From CAZBLK01 sp964492715 (GTDB taxonomy: Bacteria > Bacillota > Clostridia > Lachnospirales > WRBF01), in NCBI GenBank assembly GCA_964492715.1, contig CAZBLK010000030.1, forward strand, positions 1 to 30,510: DNA of 30,510 nucleotides. The letters are read 5' to 3'. A program made the translations under genes and the position numbers. Shown piece by piece: positions 8,829 through 15,013 of the stretch. The notes under the pieces are model-generated. The model did not search any database and was not told where the DNA came from. It saw only the letters and a list, made by a program, of their open reading frames with translations. Within the stretch, counting starts at the first letter, position 1; the number at the start of each line of letters is the position of its first letter.

Positions 8829-9455
8829 TCAACCCTGTTCTTTTACATACTCTTCTTTATAAAAATGTCGTTTCATTAGGTCGAGGCATTTATTGAAATC
8901 TGCCATCAGTGCGTCGAAATCTGTGTACTGCCGCATGGCATAACCCGACATGTATCCTTCTGAATAGCAAGTCAGTATTTTCATTACAAGCTCAGGGGAA
9001 ACATCATCTTTGAATTTTTTTGCTTGCATGTTTTCAAAAACAAACGCCGAGCCAAAAGCCTCACCCTCGGATAAAACTTGATTTATTTCACCAGTAACCC
9101 CCTTGTCGGTTTCATAATACATACCTGTCAAAAACGAGAGTATTCCAGGAAATCTTTTCATCACCGACATCTTAATTTCAGCGGTTAAGCGGATTCTTTC
9201 AAAAAAGTCAGTGACTGTTTTGTCAAAACGGTTATCAATTTCGGCTTTGAGGGTTTTTCCAGCAAACTCTATTAGGTACAGATAAAGCGCCTTTTTACTA
9301 CCAAAGTAGTAGAATACCATTGCCTTTGAGATACCAGAAGCCTCGGCTATATCAGCTACAGAAGCCTTTTTATAACCTACCGCTCCAAACAGGCTCATAG
9401 CAGCATCTATAATTACATTTTGTTTTTCCAGTGGCAGGCTCAAAAACCTTTCCAA
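8829..9455 (-). CDS. TetR-family transcriptional regulator
   Basis: A 208-residue repressor type. Residues about 10-55 hold the TetR helix-turn-helix (IIDAAMSLFGAVGYKKASVADIAEASG.SKAMVFYYFGSKKALYLYL in outline); the rest is an all-helical ligand-binding and dimer domain. It starts at TTG with GAGGTG 8 bases upstream. Two matching palindromes cover its own promoter, so autoregulation is likely, and it probably also controls the ATPase/FtsX genes that follow in the same direction after 317 bp. The inducer is unknown; such regulators usually respond to the compound their transporter exports. Confidence 0.88.
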   Translation of the reverse strand: MERFLSLPLEKQNVIIDAAMSLFGAVGYKKASVADIAEASGISKAMVFYYFGSKKALYLYLIEFAGKTLKAEIDNRFDKTVTDFFERIRLTAEIKMSVMKRFPGILSFLTGMYYETDKGVTGEINQVLSEGEAFGSAFVFENMQAKKFKDDVSPELVMKILTCYSEGYMSGYAMRQYTDFDALMADFNKCLDLMKRHFYKEEYVKEQG

Positions 9456-9480
9456 TTTACAATCACCTCAAAATAAAATT

Positions 9481-9529
9481 AACCGAATCGGTTTAATATT
9501 ATTATAATACTTTAAACCGATTCGGTCAA
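9481..9529 (-). promoter_or_regulatory. TetR promoter with two operator palindromes
   Basis: Reading toward the TetR gene: -35 TTGACC (9529-9524), a 17-base spacer, then -10 TATAAT (9506-9501). Palindrome AACCGA-A-TCGGTT is at 9481-9493 and the near-identical AACCGA-T-TCGGTC at 9515-9527, centres 34 bp apart. One overlaps the -35 box, the other lies just downstream of the -10 box, a good arrangement for tight repression by a TetR dimer pair. Confidence 0.8.
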
Positions 9530-9643
9530 CAAAAAGAAGATGACTTTTTTTGAATTTAGCCTTTGAGCTTTTACTGATTTTTCCAAAGGTTGCCTAAGCC
9601 AAAAGCCATAAGGTTAATGTCCTAGTTTTGTTATCCGCACCTT

Positions 9644-9749
9644 AAAGCAATTCCGTTTTTAATAGACATTGTCTGTCGGTCAAAGCGCCAAACGACTAGG
9701 TATTTAAATTTCTTCTGCCAATATATGTTAAAAATTGGACTTGCTATAG
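9644..9749. repeat. Family III inverted-repeat element, copy b
   Basis: About 106 bp beginning AAAGCAATTCCGTTTTTAA and ending GGACTTGCTATAG, with the conserved middle GCCAAACGACTAGG and the segment TCTGCCAATAT. It matches copies at 5441 and 17477. It is non-coding and lies in a 600-bp gene-free region, next to the family I element at 9886. Between them, 9849-9870 can form the small hairpin AAACAAT/ATTGTTT. Confidence 0.65.
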
Positions 9750-9885
9750 GTCAGTTTACCTACTGTGTAAATGGCGCTTAGAATCTGTAACACAGCTATC
9801 CTACAGACTATTGACTACGATTTCACAGAGTTTTTGCATTAAATTGTGAAACAATTAAAACCCATTGTTTGATAATCCTTAATAA

Positions 9886-10049
9886 GAACCTGTGTTCAGT
9901 AAGCTGTTACCCATCTTTAAAGCGCTTATTCCGCCATTCTTCGTTGTGACAGCTTGACATAATTTTTCTATTATGCCTTCGCCACCACGCCTAGAATGGT
10001 GAGAAATCGCTGTTTTAAATCTGGGCAACCCATTGCTGAACATAGGTTC
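9886..10049. mobile_element. Family I miniature element, copy A
   Basis: A 164-bp non-coding element with ends GAACCTGTGTTCAGTAA and its inverted match TTGCTGAACATAGGTTC, flanked by TAA at 9883-9885 and 10050-10052. The arms stay imperfectly complementary well inward, so a transcript would fold back. Near-identical copies are at 13194-13356 (opposite orientation) and 24570-24732. The TNA target duplication and end sequence would fit a non-autonomous derivative of an IS5-family element (inference). It ends 13 bp from the methyltransferase stop. Confidence 0.85.
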
Positions 10050-10061
10050 TAAGCGTTAAGG

Positions 10062-10931
10062 TTATATTTTTTCTGCAAGGAGCATTCTTTCAAGCTGCGT
10101 TATTTTTAACATCCTACCCGTAGGAGCAATATACTTTTCAAATAATTTGTCGCTCCCAACATCTTCGACAATACAATACCCATAGCGTTTCAAAAATTCT
10201 GGCCATTCATCTTGGTTCATGCCAAATATCCACATTTTTTTGTCTGTAACATATTCTTTATATGCCCTCTCCATTCCAAGCAAATTGCGCCCTTCTATAA
10301 AGTCCCTTGGAACATAGGTAAGAGCTATTCTGCTGCCAGAAGCCGCTTTTGATAAAAACTCGAATGTGCCGACTATGCCTTCTTTAGTAAGGTACTGTGT
10401 TACACCCTCCCACACAAAGAAACACTTTTTGGTATGGCTGTAACCGCTTTTCGTTAGAACTTCATCAATGCTTTGTGTATCAAAATCTATTGAGAGCAGT
10501 CTTACGTTTGTGGGAATGGTATTAAACTCTTTTTTAAAAATTTCTCTTTTTTCCAAGATTATAGAGGGCTGGTCAAGCTCCCAAACCATTACACCTGCTG
10601 GCAGTGGCACACGTAAGGAACGTGTATCAAAACCTGCACCTAGATTAACGACACATTCAACCTGCTTTGCATGTTCCACGAGCTTTTCATCAATATACTT
10701 TTTGCGAATCAGCATACCTGCCCAAACACCAGGTATACCCTTTTCACTGGAATTTATCATCCAGTCAACTAAATGCAGCCACTTTAGCCCCTTAACAAGC
10801 GCCCTCATTGCTGAAGGAAGCATTTTGTAGGCGTAGTTATCAATGAGGACACGTTGTTCTGTATCAAACAACTGCTCAATGGCAATAACAACGGTGGGAC
10901 CCGAGCCAGTTTGTGCGGATTTTTTAGACAT
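10062..10931 (-). CDS. Class I SAM-dependent methyltransferase, TcmP/PPM (COG3315-like) family
   Basis: A 289-residue methyltransferase with the glycine-rich SAM motif VVNLGAGFDTRSLRVPLP followed by WELDQPSIILEKR, and the later FFVWEGVTQYLTKEG, which matches the family's EG.TMYL motif. This is the TIGR00027/TcmP type that modifies carboxyl or hydroxyl groups; the natural substrate is usually unknown. The ATG at 10931 is chosen because GAGGTG lies 6 bases before it; an upstream in-frame GTG at 10940 overlaps that ribosome site. It follows a TetR regulator in the same direction by 48 bp, so the pair probably forms a regulated operon. It is a distant paralogue of the gene at 612-1442. Confidence 0.85.
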   Translation of the reverse strand: MSKKSAQTGSGPTVVIAIEQLFDTEQRVLIDNYAYKMLPSAMRALVKGLKWLHLVDWMINSSEKGIPGVWAGMLIRKKYIDEKLVEHAKQVECVVNLGAGFDTRSLRVPLPAGVMVWELDQPSIILEKREIFKKEFNTIPTNVRLLSIDFDTQSIDEVLTKSGYSHTKKCFFVWEGVTQYLTKEGIVGTFEFLSKAASGSRIALTYVPRDFIEGRNLLGMERAYKEYVTDKKMWIFGMNQDEWPEFLKRYGYCIVEDVGSDKLFEKYIAPTGRMLKITQLERMLLAEKI

Positions 10932-10979
10932 TGTTTTCACCTCTGCAGATTAATATTTTTCCACAATAAACCCTTGTTA

Positions 10980-11627
10980 TCAATGTTTATCCAAATACTC
11001 ATCCTTATAAAAAGTGAGCTTTAGCATGGATAAATAGCAGTTCATTTCTGCTATGCTATCTGAAATATAACTTTTGTCCTTGACATTGTCAAAAGTAGAA
11101 TTCATTTGTATTTTAACGGCAAAGCCCTCCAAGGTCCACCAAATAATTTCAAGTGCCTTTTGTACATCAATGCTTTCTTTAAACTTTGTATAGTCAATTC
11201 CTTCGTAGACTTTTTTCATAAATTCCTTTGTGAAATCCACTTTTATATCTTTTAAAAAATCCTGAACACCAATGTCATCATCTTTCCGTGCAGCTAACAT
11301 AAATTCAAAAATCAAAGGATATTGTGTAACCATTTCCATTTTCATAACAGCAAAGACACTCCAGCGTTCCATCACGTCCTTAGGCAACGAATCCATCTTT
11401 GGATAAAAATTATCGGTAAAGACTTTTGCATTATAGCTGTATAAAAATTCAAACAATTGTTTCTTTGATGAAAAATAATGAAACAAAGCCCCTTTAGATA
11501 TTCCTGCCTTCTTTACAATTTCATTTGTTGAGGCATTCCTAAAACCTTTCAAGCTAAATTCAGACATTGCTGCATTCATGATGCGGTCACGTTTTTCCTG
11601 TTCTAAGGTTAAAAAATTTTCATGCAA
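10980..11627 (-). CDS. TetR-family transcriptional regulator
   Basis: A 215-residue regulator with the TetR DNA-binding domain near its N-terminus: DRIMNAAMSEFSLKGFRNAS then NEIVKKAGISKGALFHYFSSKKQLFEFL. The frame is open to a TTG at 11651, but the TTG at 11627 has GGAGGG seven bases upstream and is the likely start; the ATG just inside is out of frame and stops after four codons. It is followed by the methyltransferase at 10062-10931, its likely target operon. A canonical promoter is at 11672-11700. Ligand unknown. Confidence 0.85.
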   Translation of the reverse strand: MHENFLTLEQEKRDRIMNAAMSEFSLKGFRNASTNEIVKKAGISKGALFHYFSSKKQLFEFLYSYNAKVFTDNFYPKMDSLPKDVMERWSVFAVMKMEMVTQYPLIFEFMLAARKDDDIGVQDFLKDIKVDFTKEFMKKVYEGIDYTKFKESIDVQKALEIIWWTLEGFAVKIQMNSTFDNVKDKSYISDSIAEMNCYLSMLKLTFYKDEYLDKH

Positions 11628-11671
11628 ATCAAGTCCCTCCAGCCCAATCAATTTGGTATAGCATTTTCGTT

Positions 11672-11700
11672 TTTATAATCACTAATCCATTTTGTGGCAA
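11672..11700 (-). promoter_or_regulatory. Likely promoter of the TetR/methyltransferase pair
   Basis: In the direction of the gene: TTGCCA (11700-11695), a 17-base spacer, then TATAAA (11677-11672). This is 45 bp upstream of the chosen TTG start. No strong palindrome overlaps it. Confidence 0.55.
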
Positions 11701-11767
11701 AAATATCAATTACTACAACGATTTTTTGACGCAAAATTGTGAACAGTTTATTCAAATTGCGATATGT

Positions 11768-11787
11768 TATATCACAGTATATCACAG
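11768..11787. repeat. Tandem 10-bp direct repeat TATATCACAG
   Basis: Two perfect abutting copies lie between the divergent TetR and PadR genes. One turn of the helix apart, they would put two protein contacts on the same face; possibly a regulator site, but no partner is known. Confidence 0.35.
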
Positions 11788-11845
11788 CCGACCAAGGTGG
11801 TCAACTACTTACTGTAAATATATTTTAAAAATTATAAAATTGCTA

Positions 11846-11899
11846 TTGACACTATAGCTACTAAGTGTTACACTATACTAGTAATATGTAATACATATT
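11846..11899 (+). promoter_or_regulatory. PadR promoter with palindromic operator
   Basis: The -35 box TTGACA is at 11846-11851 and -10 TACACT at 11869-11874 with a 17-base spacer. Just downstream, at 11883-11899, is the perfect palindrome AATATGTA-A-TACATATT. PadR-family proteins commonly bind ATGTAT/ATACAT-type palindromes in their own promoter, so autorepression is the natural reading. Confidence 0.7.
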
Positions 11900-11934
11900 A
11901 TATGTTATGCACAATAGCTATTGGAGGTATGAGC

Positions 11935-12258
11935 TTGGAAAACCTAACTGAAATGTTAAAGGGTGTATTAGAAGGCTGCGTTCTTGAAATTATAAGCCGT
12001 GAGCAAACCTACGGCTATGAAATTACACGGAAACTAAATGCCATCGGCTTTACAGACGTAGTAGAAGGGACTGTTTATACGATACTTATGCGTCTTGAAA
12101 AAAATGCACTTGTAGTTGTGGATAAAAAGCCGTCAGATATGGGCCCACCGAGAAAGTTTTTTACGTTGAACGACGCTGGGCGTGATGAATTGCGTCGCTT
12201 TTGGGAAAAGTGGGAATTTGTTTCATCGAAAATAAAACAATTAAAGGAGGGGCAATAA
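11935..12258 (+). CDS. PadR-family transcriptional regulator
   Basis: About 107 residues, a typical short PadR winged-helix protein: VLEGCVLEIISREQTYGYEI, then VVEGTVYTILMRLEKNALVV (recognition region) and the wing GPPRKFFTLNDAGRDEL. A TTG start at 11935 is chosen because GGAGG ends seven bases upstream; the ATG at 11929 lies only one base after that site and is less likely. It is first in an operon with two DUF1048 genes and a broken ABC ATPase gene, a neighbourhood common for PadR regulators of exporters. The palindrome at 11883-11899 suggests that it represses its own operon. Confidence 0.88.
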   Translation: MENLTEMLKGVLEGCVLEIISREQTYGYEITRKLNAIGFTDVVEGTVYTILMRLEKNALVVVDKKPSDMGPPRKFFTLNDAGRDELRRFWEKWEFVSSKIKQLKEGQ

Positions 12259-12261
12259 GCA

Positions 12262-12621
12262 ATGCTTGATTCTATAGTTAAAATGGTCATAGGTGACTTG
12301 GAGGAAAAGAAAGAGTATAAACAGTTTATGATGCGGGTTGATGCTCTGCCCAAAGAGTATAGTTATGCGTTCAAGAAAATTAGGCAATATATGTATAGTG
12401 TTGGTTCGCCAAACGGAGATATAACGATATTTACCAATATGGAAATGTTCACAAACTTAGTGGATTTGTTTGAATTAAGTGCGGCAGAAGGTAAGTCTGT
12501 GCTTGATGTCATAGGCAATGATGTCGGCAAATTCTCAGATGAGTTTATGCGTGCATCGGCAGGTAATGCCGAAACGCTGCGTGAAAAATTAAACAGAGAA
12601 ATTAAAGAACATTTTGACTAG
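12262..12621 (+). CDS. DUF1048-family protein (first copy)
   Basis: A 119-residue, mostly helical, soluble protein without signal or membrane segments. The opening EEKKEYKQFMMRVDALPKEY, followed by KKIRQYMYSVG and the later LFELSAAEGKSVLDVIGNDV, is characteristic of DUF1048 proteins, which are repeatedly found after PadR regulators. Function is not established. It starts 3 bp after the PadR stop, with AAGGAGGGG inside the end of padR, so the two are translationally linked. It is clearly paralogous to the next gene. Confidence 0.85.
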   Translation: MLDSIVKMVIGDLEEKKEYKQFMMRVDALPKEYSYAFKKIRQYMYSVGSPNGDITIFTNMEMFTNLVDLFELSAAEGKSVLDVIGNDVGKFSDEFMRASAGNAETLREKLNREIKEHFD

Positions 12622-12635
12622 GAGGTAAAAAAGAA

Positions 12636-12986
12636 ATGATTAACCTAATAAAAAAGCTGATTGAGGACAAAAAAGAGTATCGGGAACAAATGGCAAGGGT
12701 AGCTGCTATACCGAAAGATTATCGGTTTGTATTTGAAAAAATACAATGGTATATGTGGAGCTTTGCATGTGGAGATGGATCGGATATGCTGAGGACGCAG
12801 TATGAACTCGTGGAGTTGTTTGAAGCCAGCGCGGCAGATGGTAAACATGTTCTTGATGTAACAGGCGATGACGTTGCAGGGTTCTGTGACGAGCTTATGC
12901 GTGATACAAAAAAGTGGACGGATAACTTTGGCAAAAAGTTAAACAACAATATGCAAAATAAATTAAGGCAGGAGAGCGGATTGTAA
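12636..12986 (+). CDS. DUF1048-family protein (second copy)
   Basis: A 116-residue paralogue of the preceding gene, sharing the frame DKKEYREQMARVAAIPKDY, then FEKIQWYMWSF and ELFEASAADGKHVLDVTGDDV. It starts 14 bp after the first copy with AGGAGG upstream. Two DUF1048 proteins in tandem suggest a hetero-oligomer, though this is inference. The stop TAA overlaps the ATG of a truncated frame (TAATG), so a third protein was once translated with it. Confidence 0.85.
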   Translation: MINLIKKLIEDKKEYREQMARVAAIPKDYRFVFEKIQWYMWSFACGDGSDMLRTQYELVELFEASAADGKHVLDVTGDDVAGFCDELMRDTKKWTDNFGKKLNNNMQNKLRQESGL

Positions 12987-13123
12987 TGAAAAACATTGCA
13001 GTTTCAGTCGATGGGCTAGGACGTGTTTCTTTGCGATGCGTGCGTATAAAAAACGGATATAGTGACTTGAAATACAAAAGAGGTAGCCGCAGAATTGATA
13101 GCGGTTACCTCTTTTTGAATTAA
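12986..13123 (+). pseudogene. Stump of a DrrA-like ABC ATPase gene (probable)
   Basis: A 45-codon frame begins with the ATG overlapping the DUF1048 stop and reads MKNIAVSVDGLGRVS before turning into low-complexity basic sequence and running straight through a terminator hairpin. The first 14 residues resemble the start of daunorubicin-resistance-type ABC ATPases (M.NIAISV.GL.KSFG), which commonly follow PadR-DUF1048 genes. I infer that the rest of the transporter gene has been deleted. The homology is short, so this stays tentative. Confidence 0.4.
13077..13116 (+). terminator. Rho-independent terminator of the PadR operon
   Basis: GAGGTAGCCGC and GCGGTTACCTC pair over 11 bp with one G-U, closed by a 10-base loop and followed by a T5 run. 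An A-rich strand precedes it, so the stem can extend further. Confidence 0.85.
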
Positions 13124-13193
13124 AGCTTTTGAACAGGAATCTATATTTAGTGTTATTTTTTTTAAAGTGCTGTAAAAAGCATAGCGATAGTTA

Positions 13194-13356
13194 GAACCTG
13201 TGTTCAGTAATGGGTTGCCCAGATTTAAAACAGCGATTTTTCGCCATTCTAGGCGTGGTGGCGAAGGCATAATAGAAAAATTATGTCAAGCCAACACAAC
13301 GAAGAATGGCGGAATAAAACTTTAAAGATGGGTAACAGCTTACTGAACACAGGTTC
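13194..13356. mobile_element. Family I miniature element, copy B
   Basis: A 163-bp element flanked by TTA (13191-13193 and 13357-13359). It is the reverse-complement orientation of copies A and C and shares nearly all of their interior. Ends are GAACCTGTGTTCAGTAA. It is non-coding. It lies between the PadR operon terminator and the SigK-like gene. Confidence 0.85.
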
Positions 13357-13507
13357 TTAGAACTTATATCAAAATCCGAACCACTGCTTTGGTGGACTTG
13401 TTACTTCAATGCCTTAAGTGACAATCATTGCCAAATTAGCTACTTAATATTTAGGATAATTTCTAAATTATATTTAAAAAATAAAAAATATGGACTTTCA
13501 CCAGTAT

Positions 13508-13557
13508 AAAAACACTCGCATATACTAATTAAGTATCACTTAATTAGGAGTGTTTTT
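13508..13557 (+). promoter_or_regulatory. Hairpin that buries the SigK-like gene's ribosome site
   Basis: Outer stem AAAAACACTC (13508-13517) with GAGTGTTTTT (13548-13557); inner stem CTAATTAAG (13525-13533) with CTTAATTAG (13539-13547); a five-base loop TATCA; and a one-sided bulge of seven bases. The SD AGGAG (13546-13550) spans the junction of the two stems, and the structure ends at the ATG. Both arms are perfectly paired, so translation would be shut unless the hairpin opens. Confidence 0.7.
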
Positions 13558-14220
13558 ATGCTTTTCTCATTTTTACAGTTTTTTTTCGTATTTTCGTACA
13601 TTACACCCACAAATTCGTATCCAACTCCGCTTACGCCAGAGGAGGAACGTGAAATAATTGAACGCACCAAAAATGGCGATGAAGAAGCAAGAAACATTCT
13701 GATTGAAAAAAATTTGAGGCTTGTTGCTCATATCGTAAAAAAATATAACAACCATGTTAAAGACACAGAAGATTTGCTTTCAGTTGGTGATATAGGTTTA
13801 ATAAAGGCCATAAGCAGCTTTGAAACAGGAAAAGGGACACGGTTTGCAACGTATGCCTCACGTTGTATTAATAATGAAATTCTAATGTACCTTCGTTCAG
13901 GAAAAAAGCACAACGGAAACATTTATTTGCAAGAGCCAATTGGAGTTGACAAAGAGGGAAACGAAGTAACAATCGAAGACAAAATAGCCGACGACATTGA
14001 AAGCATTGACGAACAAGTTAGCCTTATTATGCAAACAAAGCTTTTGCACGAAAAGATTAAAAGTGTTTTAAAGGGCAGGGAAAAAACGGTAATAAAAATG
14101 CGGTATGGGCTTTATGGTGATGATGAGCTTACTCAAAGAGAAATTGCTGAAAAACTGGGAATATCAAGGTCTTACTCTGCTGTTATAATAGGGCTAAAGT
14201 ATAAAACCTTAGATGGTTGA
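13558..14220 (+). CDS. SigK-like sporulation sigma factor, 3'-truncated
   Basis: A 220-residue protein of the sigma-70 family closest to SigK, the late mother-cell sporulation factor. A hydrophobic start (residues 1-20) fits the SigK pro-sequence normally removed by proteolysis. Region 2 is present: NLRLVAHIVKKY, DLLSVGDIGLIKAI, GTRFATYASRCINNEILMYL. So are QEPIGVDKEGNE and the start of region 4, EKTVIKMRYGLYGDDELTQREIAEKLGISRSY. Normal SigK continues VSRIEKRAL and about 20 more residues; here the frame turns to SAVIIGLKYKTLDG, encoded by a terminator hairpin. The last DNA-contacting helix is therefore lost and -35 recognition should be impaired. No shifted frame restores it. An alternative role as an anti-sigma-like decoy cannot be excluded. 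Confidence 0.75.
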   Translation: MLFSFLQFFFVFSYITPTNSYPTPLTPEEEREIIERTKNGDEEARNILIEKNLRLVAHIVKKYNNHVKDTEDLLSVGDIGLIKAISSFETGKGTRFATYASRCINNEILMYLRSGKKHNGNIYLQEPIGVDKEGNEVTIEDKIADDIESIDEQVSLIMQTKLLHEKIKSVLKGREKTVIKMRYGLYGDDELTQREIAEKLGISRSYSAVIIGLKYKTLDG

Positions 14221-14239
14221 CAGCTTTAGCCCTATTTTT
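14187..14239 (+). terminator. Terminator fused to the end of the SigK-like gene
   Basis: AATAGGGCTAAAG (14187-14199) pairs perfectly with CTTTAGCCCTATT (14224-14236), with the T run completing at 14239. The stop codon of the sigma gene is inside the loop, so the terminator was joined to the gene rather than following it. Confidence 0.75.
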
Positions 14240-14282
14240 GTATCCAAAGCAATCAGCAAACCAACCAAAGGAGGAAAATTAA

Positions 14283-14462
14283 ATGAGTAAAGTAATAGCT
14301 GTATCTAATTAAAAGGGTGGCGTAGGAAAAACTACAAGGGCAATATATCTATGTGCGGCACTCGTCCGAATCTGCAAACGTGCATTAGCTATAGACCTCG
14401 ACCCACAAGCCAATCTTACTATGTCTTTATGTCTTTATGTATTTTGTAAAGTAAAAGTGTAG
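14283..14462 (+). pseudogene. ParA/Soj-type partition ATPase, broken remnant
   Basis: A good ribosome site (AAAGGAGG) precedes ATG. The frame reads MSKVIAVSN, then a TAA at 14310-14312, then KGGVGKTTRAIYLCAAL and KRALAIDLDPQANLTMSL. ParA proteins have NQKGGVGKTT here, so a single CAA-to-TAA change removed the Gln of the Walker A motif. Homology stops near 14431 and the frame ends at 14462; the remaining 200 or so residues are gone. Intact ParA proteins segregate plasmids or chromosomes. With the sigma fragment it may mark a decayed integrated plasmid or transposon. Confidence 0.8.
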
Positions 14463-14546
14463 CAAATTATAATAAAAAAGTATAGTTGGTTTGTTAAAAG
14501 GTCATTAAGAATTTTAAATTTGTGTTTGGCATAGGGGTACACTTTA

Positions 14547-14589
14547 CTTTGACCGATAGACAATGTCAATTAAAAACGGAATTGCTATA
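14547..14589. repeat. Half of a family III element, inverted
   Basis: CTTTGACCGATAGACAATG runs into TCAATTAAAAACGGAATTGC and TATA, the reverse complement of the left half of the copy at 9644. The other half is absent. The 72-codon frame overlapping it is not considered a gene. Confidence 0.55.
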
Positions 14590-14772
14590 TTTGGCAGGAT
14601 TTTTAATTTCAAAGCAAGCTCGAACAAGCCCGAATAGTCGCTATCTGTTTTCACAAGTATGGCAAAAAATATTTAACCGTTGGCAAAGGATTGTGAAAAT
14701 GGAATGTCAATTCAAAAAATTAAACAAAACGTTTACTTAGCTTTAAACATATGATATGTTAGAGGTGATTTT

Positions 14773-14940
14773 ATGAATTTGCATAGATTAAAAAGGAAAA
14801 TTCAGATGATGCTATACAAACCTAAAAGACCAGGAGCACGTGGGTTTTCACCCAGCTTTAAAGCAGGGGCATCATGGCTTGAAGAAGTGGAGCAAGCACT
14901 TGAAATGATGGTGCAAAAAAGCAGAAGTAAAAGAAGATAA
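14773..14940 (+). CDS. Small basic protein, unknown
   Basis: A 55-codon frame with ATG preceded by AGAGGTGAT. The product is strongly basic at both ends (LHRLKRKIQ, then YKPKRPGARGF; QKSRSKRR at the end), with a central helix-like segment ASWLEEVEQALEMMVQ. No family is recognised. The ribosome site and a strong terminator 16 bp after the stop support expression as a single-gene unit, or as the surviving last gene of the decayed ParA region. A small DNA- or RNA-binding protein is conceivable but not shown. Confidence 0.45.
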   Translation: MNLHRLKRKIQMMLYKPKRPGARGFSPSFKAGASWLEEVEQALEMMVQKSRSKRR

Positions 14941-14955
14941 ATGTTAATAGGGCAT

Positions 14956-14994
14956 ATTAATGGGGCTACCATAAAATGATAGCCCCAAATTAAT
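14956..14994. terminator. Terminator-like hairpin between convergent genes
   Basis: GGGGCTA (14962-14968) pairs with TAGCCCC (14980-14986), with an outer ATTAAT/ATTAAT stem. It lies between the small plus-strand ORF and the minus-strand chemotaxis gene ending at 15013, so it could serve both; the flanking T runs are short. Confidence 0.55.
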
Positions 14995-14997
14995 TTA

Positions 14998-15013
14998 TAA
15001 ACAAAACACTCCC
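14998..15013. mobile_element. Family II end at the chemotaxis gene stop codon
   Basis: Reading leftward from 15013 on the minus strand gives GGGAGTGTTTTGT beside TA (15014-15015). The stop codon TAG of the neighbouring gene consists of that TA plus the first G of the element. The other end was not found, so it is probably a remnant. Confidence 0.45.

Noticed and set aside
13558..14220. SigK gene split by a skin-type element
   Set aside because: No recombinase gene and no downstream sigK 3' part are seen in the window; only truncation can be supported.
14522..14740. 72-codon plus-strand ORF
   Set aside because: It crosses a half family III element, has no ribosome site and no recognisable domain.
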